DNA of 64,000 nt from Amphirosellinia nigrospora (taxonomy: Eukaryota > Ascomycota > Sordariomycetes > Xylariales > Xylariaceae): positions 3,256,316 through 3,320,315 of the forward strand of contig SCHM01000004.1 of NCBI GenBank assembly GCA_004123355.1, in the 5' to 3' direction. The notes under the pieces are model-generated. The model had not been told where the DNA came from and ran no database searches. It was given only the letters and a program-made list of their open reading frames with translations. Both the position numbers and the translations under genes were made by a program. Below, piece after piece: positions 24,104-34,900 of this stretch (positions are counted from its first letter, which is position 1; each line of letters begins with the position of its first letter).

Positions 24104-25879
24104 GATGTCGTCAAGTGGAGGGAGCTCGCGGCAACGGAACTGCAATGCTTGCGTGCGGAGCAAACGGCGCTGTGATAAGGGCCAACCAGCTTGTGGCAGA
24201 TGTGTCAAGCAGAGATACCCAGTGCGTAATTATAGGGAACCATTATCTTCCTATTTTAGCCACCTCAACGCACGAGATTTCCTCTTTGGGATAAGAAAGT
24301 CCCTCAGGGTCATATCAAATGACACTCCAAATGGCGATAACTGACTCCAAGTGCTGCAGTGTGTCTACGGCGGACGGAGACGGCTGGATATGGCCGTTGG
24401 CGACTCGGCCGATGTTGCCTTCGGCCTGGACTATCTCGCCGACCCGGCTTCTAACTCGGGCACCTTCGGAACAACCATAGACTTGCTCGCCGGCTCGACA
24501 TTTCACTTAAACGACGACTTTAGCTCCTTGTTAGCACCCATACCTGGAAACAATGGCCTCGTCCCCGACTCATGGCCATCGCAATTTACTGAGACATCGA
24601 GCATGCCGTGCGGACACTCATTAGTTCGAAAAGACTACTCAAAGATGGCCCCTATGTGTGTATGTTCATGAAGTTCACTTGGAGTCAACTACTATTCTAA
24701 GCCCATCGTTATAGAGTGACTATGCCCCTTGGCAACTAAGCGACCCGTCGACAAAAGCTGCCTTCACCATAAACCTTCTCACGAAGTTACACATCAAGTT
24801 CGCCAATAACAGATGCACCCTTTATATACACCCCTACCTCTACAAGGACAATATGCCTCGTTGTATGCTCCAGGCCTTTACGATGTGTTTACTGTATACG
24901 AATCATACGGAGTCCAATCGAGGCATAGTTCTTAGAGTACTACATGAGAGCGTAACGGAGTTGAAGACGATAGCTGCCAGCAAGACCTTAGTCCCACAAG
25001 AAAAGCTAGGACGAGTACATGCAATGATGTTCTACCAGCTGATTCGTATGTTCGATGGCGATGTCACGCTCGGACAGCAGGTCGACGACGATATGGCGTT
25101 GCTCGAGTCATGGAACAATGATCTTTGCAAGGTTCGAGATAATTTAGATGATTTTACAGACAAGGGGATGGTCGTCAGCGAACACTCGCCGGAGTCTTGG
25201 GAGGTATGTTCGTAACTTACTGTCAATTTGAGTGTATGCTGACCTGAAACAGCGGTGGATTTTCGCAGAGAGTCTCAGAAGAACCTGCATAATGTGCATC
25301 TGCATTCAGAAAGTTTGGGGCATGTTGAAGATGCGGCTGAGAGCAGGCAGGCGCTTCCATATAGACCTGTTCTTTATCTTAGCTGGGTTCCGTTAGCTAA
25401 CTCGGGACATAGTTGACATCGGCGATTGGGTTCTTCTAGCTATCGTTGGACGCTCTCAAGGGTACGTCGTCTCTTATTTAGGCACCCAATGTTTCTTGAA
25501 CACTTCAACAAGTGTCTAGCTAACTCTCCTTTAGTAAGCGATTTTCGTTTCTCTCTCTAAACATAGAGGAGCTACGTCTAGGATATAGTAGAAAATAACA
25601 CTCCACAGCTACCTTTGGAACGCCCAGAACTCATTCGACTTCTTCCGAGCCTGGAAGGAGAAGCCTCTCTATATAATTAGTACATTTAACTTCGAGGAGT
25701 TTTTGAAGTGTGGGACTGGAGACGACTTGGATGATTTCGCGTTTTACTTCTTGACGCTGTGCGTTGCTACGACTCCTCTTCTATGTCCATATCTGACACA
25801 CACCTGCAGGTACTTTGGTGTAAACGAGATAAAGACTTTCTGTCATGAGACCAGCGGACATGTCTTGACACTAATGTGA
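24104..25879 (+). CDS. Zn2Cys6 transcription factor (secondary-metabolism type)
   Basis: Starts MSSSGGSSRQRNCNACVRSK; the binuclear zinc cluster is C-NA-C-VRSKRR-C-DKGQPA-C-GR-C-VKQRYP-C. The sixth Cys (TGC at about 24222) is one base out of frame. The body has PLxIHPYLYKDNMPRCMLQA-like text around 24830-24880, then LGRVHAMMFYQLIRMFDGD, and after an intron (about 25204-25251, GTATGT...AAACAG) RWIFAESLRRTCIMCICIQK. It ends with NSFDFFRAWKEKPLYI near 25630 and a DDLDDFAFYFLTL stretch, with a last intron before YFGVNEIKTF and a stop at 25877. This is the architecture of short pathway-style C6 regulators (WIFAESLRRT and the DEF..LT motif near the C-terminus). At least three frame problems exist. 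No biosynthetic genes flank it, so it may be an orphan or decaying regulator. Confidence 0.7.
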
Positions 25880-27189
25880 GTTAGAAAGTCTAGCACATAC
25901 TAACCGAGGAAGGACCCTTGGCACGCCTCGAGCTATGCAGAGATTTACACCATCCTCCTCATGAAGCCTTACCACACACCTACGCGATCAGCACTCCCCA
26001 AATGAGGTCCAGAAAGATAAACTCCTTTACTGTTGCTTCTTATGCGGGATAATTATAAGAGACGTCTAGTAAAGCCGCTACTATGGCTTGCTAGGAAGAC
26101 TCTCACTCCTGCCTTCGCTACGTAGGGGCTTTATTCAACTAAGGCGTCAAGGGCACTCTCAAACATCTAGTTCATTATCACCCCTGGCTACGAAGCCGCA
26201 AGACATAACCTATTAACCTACTATACGTCTAATCCCATTCTATGGACGGTCTATACACGGGGCATGAACAGACCGACTCCTGCTACCCAGCTACAAGGTT
26301 CGACTCTCGGCATCATATGGCAATATCTAATCTATAAGGGCCGGCTTCTAATATTAAACTTTCCTCGTGGGGTGAGGGGAAAGGTTTTAGGGCACATACT
26401 CACTTCGAGTTTGTATGTGATCATGTAGTGGATATTATAATGCTAGGAATATGATTAGCCAACGATCTGTTAGAACTGGAAAAAGGAATGGTCCCTTTCT
26501 CGAAACTTAACTATGCCATCTCTATTGAGAGAGGGAGATATCGGCTTCTATGGCAACGCGACCTTCGTTGGCGCCTTAGCCATTTGCATGCACACTAGCT
26601 AGCTTAACTATACAATATCCGCGTAGCCTAGAAAGTCAATACTTTACTGCATATCGGGATGCACGGGCTCATCTATTTTAAAGCATTAATGTAAGTATTA
26701 ACGATTCAAGCGTCAAATAGATAGAGGGGAGTTGCGATATTTAAATAGTCCACATACTAAGAAACGTCGTCTCAACCCCTATACATTGCTGGATCCGGAT
26801 CCCTTCTCAAGCAATAACTTGAATACCATGTGGCGCATATCAAGATGTTCAGTTCACTTCTATCCCAGCACAGATTTTAAACTTGAGACACGTCGTCAAT
26901 ACTTACTATACTGATGGTCTCGAAACACTGCCCAAAGTTAAAGGGTACGACACAATAAATTGACTTATCAATCTTATCATAATTAGAAAGGAGACTTCAC
27001 ACTTGTAGCGCCACCACCATACACTAAATTGCAACGCAAACCGAACAGTAAAAAGTAATGCTTACAATAAATAGGTAGTGAAAATACAAAGTGACAGGAG
27101 TAAAAAGAAGCTCTGTTGAGAGTAGAAATCAAGTTGCGAAAGTAATGGCCTTCTTATTGCGTGATATGCTTTAAATAATTATATCGGTC
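25880..27189. other. intergenic, AT-richer, no gene seen
   Basis: Composition turns more AT-rich with many stops in all frames. No recognisable exon or element. It could be RIP-affected remnant DNA, but I cannot identify a parent sequence. Confidence 0.4.
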
Positions 27190-27282
27190 GCCTCTATGGC
27201 ACAGGGGTAATGCGTGTCACTCGTACAGTACTGAACTTACGGTGTAATGACAAGATCCGCGGTTCGATTCCGCGTGGAGGCA
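27190..27282 (+). tRNA. tRNA-Thr (anticodon CGU) with intron
   Basis: The cloverleaf can be traced by eye: acceptor GCCTCTA pairs with TGGAGGC (one G-U) with discriminator A at 27282; D-arm GCA...TGC with loop ACAGGGGTAA; anticodon stem TGTCA / TGACA; variable loop AGATC; T-arm CGCGG-TTCGATT-CCGCG. Anticodon CGT lies at 27222-27224. A 21-nt intron (27226-27246) sits in the canonical position, one base 3' of the anticodon, and contains TACG (27237-27240), which pairs with the anticodon as expected for tRNA splicing endonuclease substrates. It decodes ACG threonine codons. Confidence 0.88.
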
Positions 27283-27285
27283 TCC

Positions 27286-27290
27286 TTTTT
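27286..27290 (+). terminator. RNA polymerase III T-run terminator
   Basis: Five Ts begin four bases after the tRNA discriminator base, the usual RNA polymerase III stop signal. Confidence 0.75.
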
Positions 27291-28566
27291 GGTCTTTTGA
27301 AATTCACTCTCTTCATGATTTACTATATTTTTTAGGCGATCAAGTGGCTGTAGTAGGTAGAATATTTACGACTTTCCTCCTAGAGGCGGAAAAGCTTAGA
27401 CTGTATGTGCGCGTAAGCAAACAAATAATTACCTGGTCTACGAGACATGTAAACGCCCCTTTTCATGAGTACCTCAGCTATCGTCTTCTTCACTGTCTTG
27501 ATAGATACCACGTTCATATGTATCTGAGTCATTGAAAATAAGGTCTTACTAAACTCGGCCCCTCAGTAGAATTGTATTAAAAGGAACGATAGCCTCAATT
27601 TATCAACTTCTTAGAGAGAAAACTACCAAGGGAATTTTAGCTCTAGAAGATTTCTACATTAACAAGCTAACTTGATAAGTAAATATAGGTAATGAAGAGG
27701 CTTGTTCTCCATTCCCTCACGGATGAGAAAGCATAATACCAATCGTCGAGATAGATCGATCAGCAGTGACTTTACGTTAAACATGCAACAAGTAAATCAA
27801 TTAAACACTATTTATTCACTGTCTATTAAAAACGCCTAACAAAAGAAAACGGAAATCAAACTATTCCTCTCTCCAATTTTTTATGGTTGATTATTTCCCC
27901 CCCTCTATACGCGAGGGTTTTAGTTTTAGCGCCTTGTTGAAAGGACACGAAGTCGGACAGCAATGATGCACACCACCCACCCTACTCGTCAATCACACTT
28001 CCTTGTTGACTGGCCAGCGTCAAGGGGGAATATTCGGAAAGCGATGGGTAGATGGCGTTCTCGTACGCTCGCCGAGTGACGGGGAAGCTAGATTCACGAA
28101 TCCTAACTGTACTTCAGCTCAGGGGTTGGGGTCATGGTTCCCAACCCCTCGTGGAAATCGAGATCGGGGTAAGACAATTCCCCTCTATCTCACAGGATGC
28201 ATGTGCCCTAGACAATCATAAGGGTAGGTTTGTCTCAGAGATGGTACTTGGTAGGATAAACTCACCGTGTCCCCGAGTTGCCATGATCAGTAGTACTCGA
28301 TACGGAAGTGTATATAATATGGCTGCTTTATACAAGAGCCAGCTGGGGTCGCAAAATTGTGCGATCTTGGTGATTAAAGTGCTAAATTTGTGTTCGATAC
28401 GTTGCATAAGCACACCCACCAGCTCTGATTCTCCATAGTGAAAATATTAAGGGGGGAGAGAGTGTTTACTGACCTTCGTTTTAAGAGTTGCATATGCACC
28501 TCCCGCGGGTTTCCGAAAATGGCTAATATTCAAGGTACCTCTGTTCTCTCACTGACAATAAACTGT
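27291..28566. other. intergenic region, no gene seen
   Basis: AT-rich to about 27,900, then more balanced. Probably includes the 3' UTR of the coiled-coil gene. No supported frame. Confidence 0.4.
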
Positions 28567-29670
28567 CTAGTATCTGTGAATCGTGACGACTCCCCAGGTC
28601 ACCTTCCGAGGTTTTCGCTGGTCTTTTGCAATGGAATTGTGGTCGGATGTCGTAGTTTCCTGGCATTTGCAGTCCTTGAGGATGCCTCGTGTAAGGTTTT
28701 GCATCTGGAGCAAACGGCCCTTAGTGCTTGATAAATCACCCAATATCTCGCGGAGAGCCCCTGGCAAGGCGTCGAAAGCCTCTGGGCCATACTGAATGCC
28801 TAGGTATGCACATAATTCTTCCGCGAGGGGCAAAAGCTTCTTCAAATCCGAACGTTCTTGCAGAATAGCTTTTAGTCTATTATCGAGCGCAATGCTATCG
28901 TGAACATCGACATTTGCAACTTCAGCAGCAAGCCTAGCAATAGGCTCTAGCTGCGCGAGCCTCCGCTTGAGCCTCCGACTTTCTCTCTCGATTGCTTGTA
29001 CGATGCTTTCCAAGCGTCACTAGTAGAAAGCAAGGACAGGTCAACTTGGTCTATATTACCTTCAGGTGGAGGGATAAGACGAACAACCGGAATTGTAGAG
29101 TCGACAGTTTGCTCGGACTCTCCTTCTCCCTCCTCCTCCGGTTGCTGATTCGCAGGGTCGGGGAAGTCATTCTCTAAAGGGGGCTTCATCACAATTATAA
29201 TATTGGAATTAATTTCTTTATAGACAGCGGTCTCTCCGCTGCCTCTTAATTCTCTTGTCAACCTTCGGTAGCTCCTCTGCCGAAGACTTGCTACGCGTAA
29301 GTACAGGATGCGAATGCAAAGCCTCATCTCTCGTTCCAAGATTTTGAGAGCGACCTAGCTGAGGCGATGGTTCCGCTAACGAGGACAGTGGCAATCGCCG
29401 CTCACTGCTAGCTATTTCGATCAACTGTTTCTGCGAAGTGACCTCCGTCCTCTTTGCAACGGTTCCTTCATATCTGACGATGGATTCTTCAAAACGCCTC
29501 TTCCTTAGTATATCGCGTTGACTGATTTGAGGTCGTTCTTCAAGTTGGTCTGAGGCATGAAAGACTGGCGCTACCGGCAACTTGGAGGGTAACCGATAAT
29601 TAGGAACGACACTTGTTGACGTACATTGAAGTTCATGGTGCCGAATCCCAGGGTTATTTTTTGACGTCAT
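28567..29670 (-). CDS. unrecognised coiled-coil protein next to HEI10
   Basis: I do not recognise the family. The start at 29670 gives MTSKNNPGIRHHELQC. The N-terminal third is basic and disordered (RDILRKRRFEES, KVDKRIKRQRRDR, a nuclear-localisation-like cluster). The middle is acidic (NQQPEEEGEGESEQTVDSTI). The C-terminal third is helical: SDAWKASYKQSRE, then SRRLKRRLAQLEPIARLAAE, LDNRLKAILQERSDLKKLLP, and a conserved-looking EEL-AYLGIQ-PEAFDALPGALREIL block. The three parts lie in different frames, joined by single-base shifts near 29270 and 28990; alternatively one junction is a short unassigned intron. Same strand as HEI10 with about 0.8 kb between. The architecture (basic disordered head, acidic linker, short coils) suits a chromatin, kinetochore or meiotic-axis protein, but that is speculation. 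Confidence 0.6.
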
Positions 29671-30504
29671 ATTTCACCGGCGAGAGTGATCAAAGACTTG
29701 ATTAGTTATATGTATGAGAGTGTTAGGTAGAGCGTGCGAAGGTTTTCTTGGTGTATTTGGATGGGTTGAAAAGACATAGGGGTAAGGGGGGAGGTGGCTG
29801 CCAGGAGGGACTTATATACCATCTTTTAGGAGCGGCCCAAAAAGTCCCTGAAAGACATTGTTTTTTTTTGTTTTGCAAACAAGGTCTTTGTTTGCCTTTT
29901 AACCAAAAAAAGCGAAGCAGATAGGCCAGACGTCTTTACGATCTCTGAAATCTCCCACGAAAATTTTATCAGGTTTAAATATGAACAAGATTCATTAGTT
30001 TCAATTGGTGGTAGGATCCAATGTCTAAAAGGTAGTTATTATTTATTGATTTATTGACTAGACACTCAGCATAACTTCGACTTCGGTAAAAATGCCGTAG
30101 CCGATGCCATTACACTCATCCGGCAACTCCAGAGCATCATCTTCTAGGTAGCAAGCGAGTAGTGGGATGAACATACTACCGAAAAGACGGAAAATTCAGG
30201 TTGCATGTTTGGCGGCGACTGAAAAATAGCGACCGGCCATACTATATCAGTCTCTTTGTGTCTAAATTAAACACCTAGCTAGGACAAAGACATTGTAAGG
30301 CGGGGGGTATCGCTCGCCATGTCCTAGAACAGGACTCTTTTACATCCATTAATTGTAGCTACTTCATTCAGCAGACATTGTAGGGGCTTTCAAGCAATCA
30401 TCTCGTGGCGATAACCGTCAGTTACTGATGAACCCAGCCGCTTCGTATGCCAGTCACGCGGCTATCCGGTTTTGTCGACGTGGGATTATTCTGCAACGAT
30501 GGGG
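29671..30504. other. spacer between the coiled-coil gene and HEI10
   Basis: Contains a T-rich tract (about 29862-29872) and short TTTG-rich stretches upstream of the coiled-coil gene. No coding frame supported. Confidence 0.4.
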
Positions 30505-31916
30505 CTAGAAACGACGGCCTTTTGGCAGCTGCACTATTACTATTGGTACATACTCAAGGAAGTTCTCTAAGATAGGTCGTATCTTACCTCTAGGTGTTGA
30601 AGTGGTGATCCCAAAATCGTTGGAGTCGCCTCCTCCTTGTCCAACTTTCAAGCCCGAGCTCATTCTTGTAGTAGGAATGGTCGTGTTTCCGCCTCGGGGA
30701 TGATTTGACGAGATAGTACCAAGCGGAATCCGCAAATTCATATGATTACGAGGTGATCTTGACATTCCGCCAACGAGGCCAGGAATGGTAGACAAGCCGA
30801 TACTCGTTGGATCACCGACCCGCTGTCGGTGAGTTGAGGGCGTGAGAGGTATGTCACCTATATCTTGTTAATGAGAATGCTCCTCTTCAAATTATTGATA
30901 TCAACCCTACTTACTTTGTGCCCCAAATGTACGTGGCCAATTGCCGATGTGTGGTGGTATGTTAGCTTGAGGATGGCCGTAGGTGCCCATACCTTGCTGC
31001 TTTCCATGTAGAGAAGATGCGGGCTGCCCATAGAGTGTATCACGAGACTGAAAGTAAGGGACTTCTTGAGAGTTTGCTCCTTTATTATTGACTAATGGTG
31101 CCTGTAGAGCTGATTCGACGATATCTTCGGCAGCATCCTGAACTTGGCCGAGCATTGCCTTTCTCTTCAGTTTGTCATAGAGCTCTTGAGTTTGAAGAAG
31201 CTTTCTGTTCTTATCTTTGCAGGTTTGAATAAGCTCTTCATACTTCCTGCGAAATTCATCTCGCTCCATCTCTGCGTCTATCAATAATGAGTGGAAGTTA
31301 TTTGAGTGTAAAGGCAACTGGCGTTTTACCTTTAAGTTTATTATGGCAATTAGAAATCTCAGCATTGGCCTCGTTGACAATTTTGTCTAGGTGAACATTT
31401 AGATTAGAGTACTTCTCCGTGAGCGTTTTCGACATATGTTGTTGAAAGATGCTAATTCGATCTGTCAGTTCGTCTATGGGATAAATAGAAGAGCGCAATA
31501 TTAAGAATACATTTCTTGGGTGACTTGGTAGGCCCAGAAACTGAGAGCTCGACTTGCACAATCAATGATGACGTTGGGGCTTAGACCGCTAAGAACACTC
31601 GTCTTGTAGTCCTCACTAGGCTTGAGGTTCGTGACGACAGCATCGTCAGGATTGGTCAATTGCGTGCCACAGGCTGGGCACGCAATAGGTTGGTCACGCC
31701 CTTGACCAGACAATCCCATACGAGTGGCACAGTCACCGCAGAATATATGGCTATTGAGTGGAAGTATTATTAGTCGATGTTATATCCCCAAAAAGCTGAA
31801 GCCGGACGTACGCAAGGTAGACTATAAGAGAAGACTTACTAACAGGTTGTCACGAGAGCACGATCACCTAACTCTTTGCGGCATTTGAGCACATTACACT
31901 GCAAGGTGTGCTCCAT
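30505..31916 (-). CDS. HEI10: HEI10-type RING protein (crossover-promoting E3 ligase)
   Basis: Meiotic RING E3 of the CCNB1IP1/HEI10 family. It forms foci on synapsed chromosomes and marks crossover sites. The start MEHTLQCNVLKCRKELGDRA (31916) is the family N-terminus; the ORF is open further upstream, but that part has no family resemblance. The RING ligands run CNVLKC...TTC-YHIFC-GDC...ACPAC. Intron 1 falls inside the RING (TGT TA|GTAAGT...AATAG|C CAT), restoring CYHIFC. Next come NLKPSEDYKTSVLSGLSPNV and RALSFWAYQVTQEM, then two coiled coils (MSKTLTEKYSNLNVHLDKIV; NRKLLQTQELYDKLKRKAML). The disordered tail includes LTPSTHRQRVG and STIPGLVGGMSRSPR, typical of filamentous-fungal HEI10. Four introns are recognisable; the one near 31500 joins with a frame mismatch. 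Confidence 0.92.
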
Positions 31917-34900
31917 CTTGTTGGTAATAGGGATACTGATATTTTTAGGCCATAGAGGCAGATACCTTACGACGCCCATGATCTGAGGCTGAAAATCCGG
32001 AACATGAGCGGCATCAAGGGGTTCAGAGGGTGTCAAGGAACCAAAGATGACGGAGGAAGCGGTAAAATAGCGTACTGAGAATGTAATCTAGCAGGCAGCG
32101 GATTACTCAGTAGGTTGGTCGCGCACTGCTCTTTCCATTTCCTCGTCGCAAAACCGCCATATAATAAGCATGTACGAGCGCCTTCCGTCTTTGCGTCTAC
32201 TGCACTTATTAATCACATGTTATGAGTATTAAATAAAATACCCGTACCTCTTTACAGTGCGTCGGGGCTTTCGTGTGAGTAGCCTCTATTGTTACGCGAG
32301 GGTTACTCCCAGAGTATTATACATCACAGATCCCAGTCATTTTGTCAGTACCATCGAGGAAGTACCTGCTAGAGATCTCCAAAGGTAGCTATAGTATTGT
32401 CAAAGCGGTATACCCATACGTCAGTGGTATGATGATTCAAGCCCAAATTCACCTACAGAGGCAGCTACTTAGTACCTTGGATATGGACCGGAAATCTCAT
32501 CTCAGAACGTGCATCTCGTACGTAGGTAGCCTTTACTGTTTGTAAAAAATCTCTGGTTTAAGCATCGAATTAGTCCCTTGAGTATTTTACCCCCCCTTTT
32601 GATATGTCCTAAAAAATACCATTTGCCTGAAGGGTCATATTGTGCCTTTGCTCGGTGAAGGGCTCAAGGTAATGAGTGTCCATTCAGACGGAAAAATAAA
32701 AAGATATAATGCATTTAGATTACTAGCACCTCGCATCAGTCAGCGCCGATGACATCTTTGACTTTGCTTCTATCGTCCTTTGTTGATGTCTCATGGATAA
32801 TTGTACACTTAGGTATGCTGGTGGGCTATTTGCTGTCATCGTGCTCCTCTTCTAGCTGCTGAAGACTGCCGAGGTATTCCTCATGTGCATCAAACTTACT
32901 CCCAACGTGGTTTTCATTCAATATCTCTATAGCTATAAAACCCAAAGGGGTCTAAACTGTTTGCGGGTTGCTGAGAGATGCTAGAAATTGGAATTACCTA
33001 TACGATAGGTGCCATATTCATCATCCATCTGACACATTGCCATCAGCACCAAAATACACGAATAATAGTGCCGGGCACAGGCTAAATTTAGATACAGTCA
33101 ACAAACAGTAAGAAAGATCGAATTACACCGATTGGATTTATTAGTAGGCAATTTAAAGTGTATACTTTCACGTACTGAGCCCCAGTGTCCTCTTAGCAGC
33201 CGGAAAGGTGAACGCCTCTAGTTGCATTGAAAGCTTGAACACGGGGCGTATATGTATATGCCCTCCAACTATTGATTGAATAACTTAGTATCCCAAAAGG
33301 AGATTGTACTATAACGGCAAGGGATGTTCGTCGCTCAAAAGGTACCTAACATGACTACTATGCCATGGGGTTTCTAACTGCCCTTAGAATCACAGCAACC
33401 TTCAAAGATGAATGATCATATCGGTCCCGACGGCCCCATAAAACGTCATCGCGAAGAGCCGCCACGTGCAGAGCTATAATCTTACAAGCCTATTCATCTC
33501 AGCGGCATCTTGTCTAGCCCGGCCGGCGGTCAACGTGTCGGATAGAGCGACAATGTCCGACGATACCGGAGTCACCATTCTTCGTTTCAGCCACCACACA
33601 CTAACCTCTGACGCCGCGATGACGCTAGCGACTCAATTTAACTACGAACGCGTGGCGCCCAGATAGAGGATCCTCGACGCGAGGCTAATCGAGGTTGTTG
33701 ATCCTTCTCAACGGCCGGCGGAAATAGGAAAGGTGTGCGAGTACACAATATAATGGGATAGGTGTGCGAGACGCAATATAATTCCCATGATCTGTTCACA
33801 AGATTAATATCAAGGGAAACGACGCCAGCCAGCATCATCATTCCAACCAGTGATATACTTCAGGGGCCATGTCTATGATCATATCATCACAGGTCGGCTC
33901 GTCTTGGCTGACGCGGACGTCGGCAGTGGCCTACCTCAGAATCCGTTAGCGAAGAGCCGGCTGGTCGGATTACTTGGCAGACGCGTAGGTGGCACAACAG
34001 CAGCTAAATATGTTGTGGCAGACGCCGCGATAGCGGAGGGGAGTGTAAGTCCAGAGCTCGCTTTTACAAGCTTTACACGGCGAGGATGTCTATCCTCAGG
34101 AAATTAATAAGTATTAAATTGTCGGCGCTGCTATTTTGAGTCACATCCTGGCACGCTTCCCCGCATTCTAGAATACCTTCTAGCTCGCTGATCCGCTCAA
34201 CCCTTTAAACATGGGGTGCTTGGCCGACTTTTTATAATAATACTACGACTACGTACTACTGCATGTGAGCGGCGGTAAAATTACAGTACGAACCCTCATC
34301 TAACGGACTAGCGACTATAGGACCCAACGAATAGGCAACTTTTTACGAACTCGTCGCCCAGCCAAGGAACGGTCTGCTGATTAGGTACCTACCTAAACCC
34401 CCCGCCTGATGCCTCGATTTTTTTCTTCCCCTGGCATCTTCCCCGCACGGCAAGGAACAGTGCTGCATGGTCCTTTGACGTTTCCATCGCTGCTGAGGTG
34501 GCATCGGGGTGGGCCCCCGGTCGGCGTCGTCGCTCTTCGTCCCCTTCGGAATCCTGAACATGTTGTACCGACGCTAACACGTGACAAGTACGTTCTATCT
34601 ATTCTTCCAGTGGCCCATCCTTCGCCCCGGCCCGAAAGTCCATAGTGCATCCATATTGTGGCCCACCTGGCATCCTGCTGGTTAGGGACTGAGGTTGAAG
34701 ATCGCTGCCACAACAGTATTCACACCCGTTCCCCTTGCGCTTCTTATGCACGGCAATGCAGGTGTGAGAATGTGTTGTGGTATGCCGACTGCCCTTGCAC
34801 ATGCAAACCATGCCTTTGTCCTACCCTTCTGAACGCGTGCGAATGGCTCGCCTAAATAAGCGTTGGGCTGGGGAAACCTGGGGAAACTTGTGGTGAGCTA

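Noticed and set aside
24104-25879. Biosynthetic cluster around the Zn2Cys6 gene
   Set aside because: No polyketide synthase, NRPS, terpene synthase, P450 or transporter gene within about 10 kb on either side.
26280-26310. T-loop-like GGTTCGACTC string suggesting a tRNA
   Set aside because: Flanking bases do not form a T-stem or acceptor stem.
34343-34855. Several overlapping frames in GC-richer DNA near 34.4-34.8 kb
   Set aside because: Frames overlap on both strands, with no recognisable domains or plausible splice structure.
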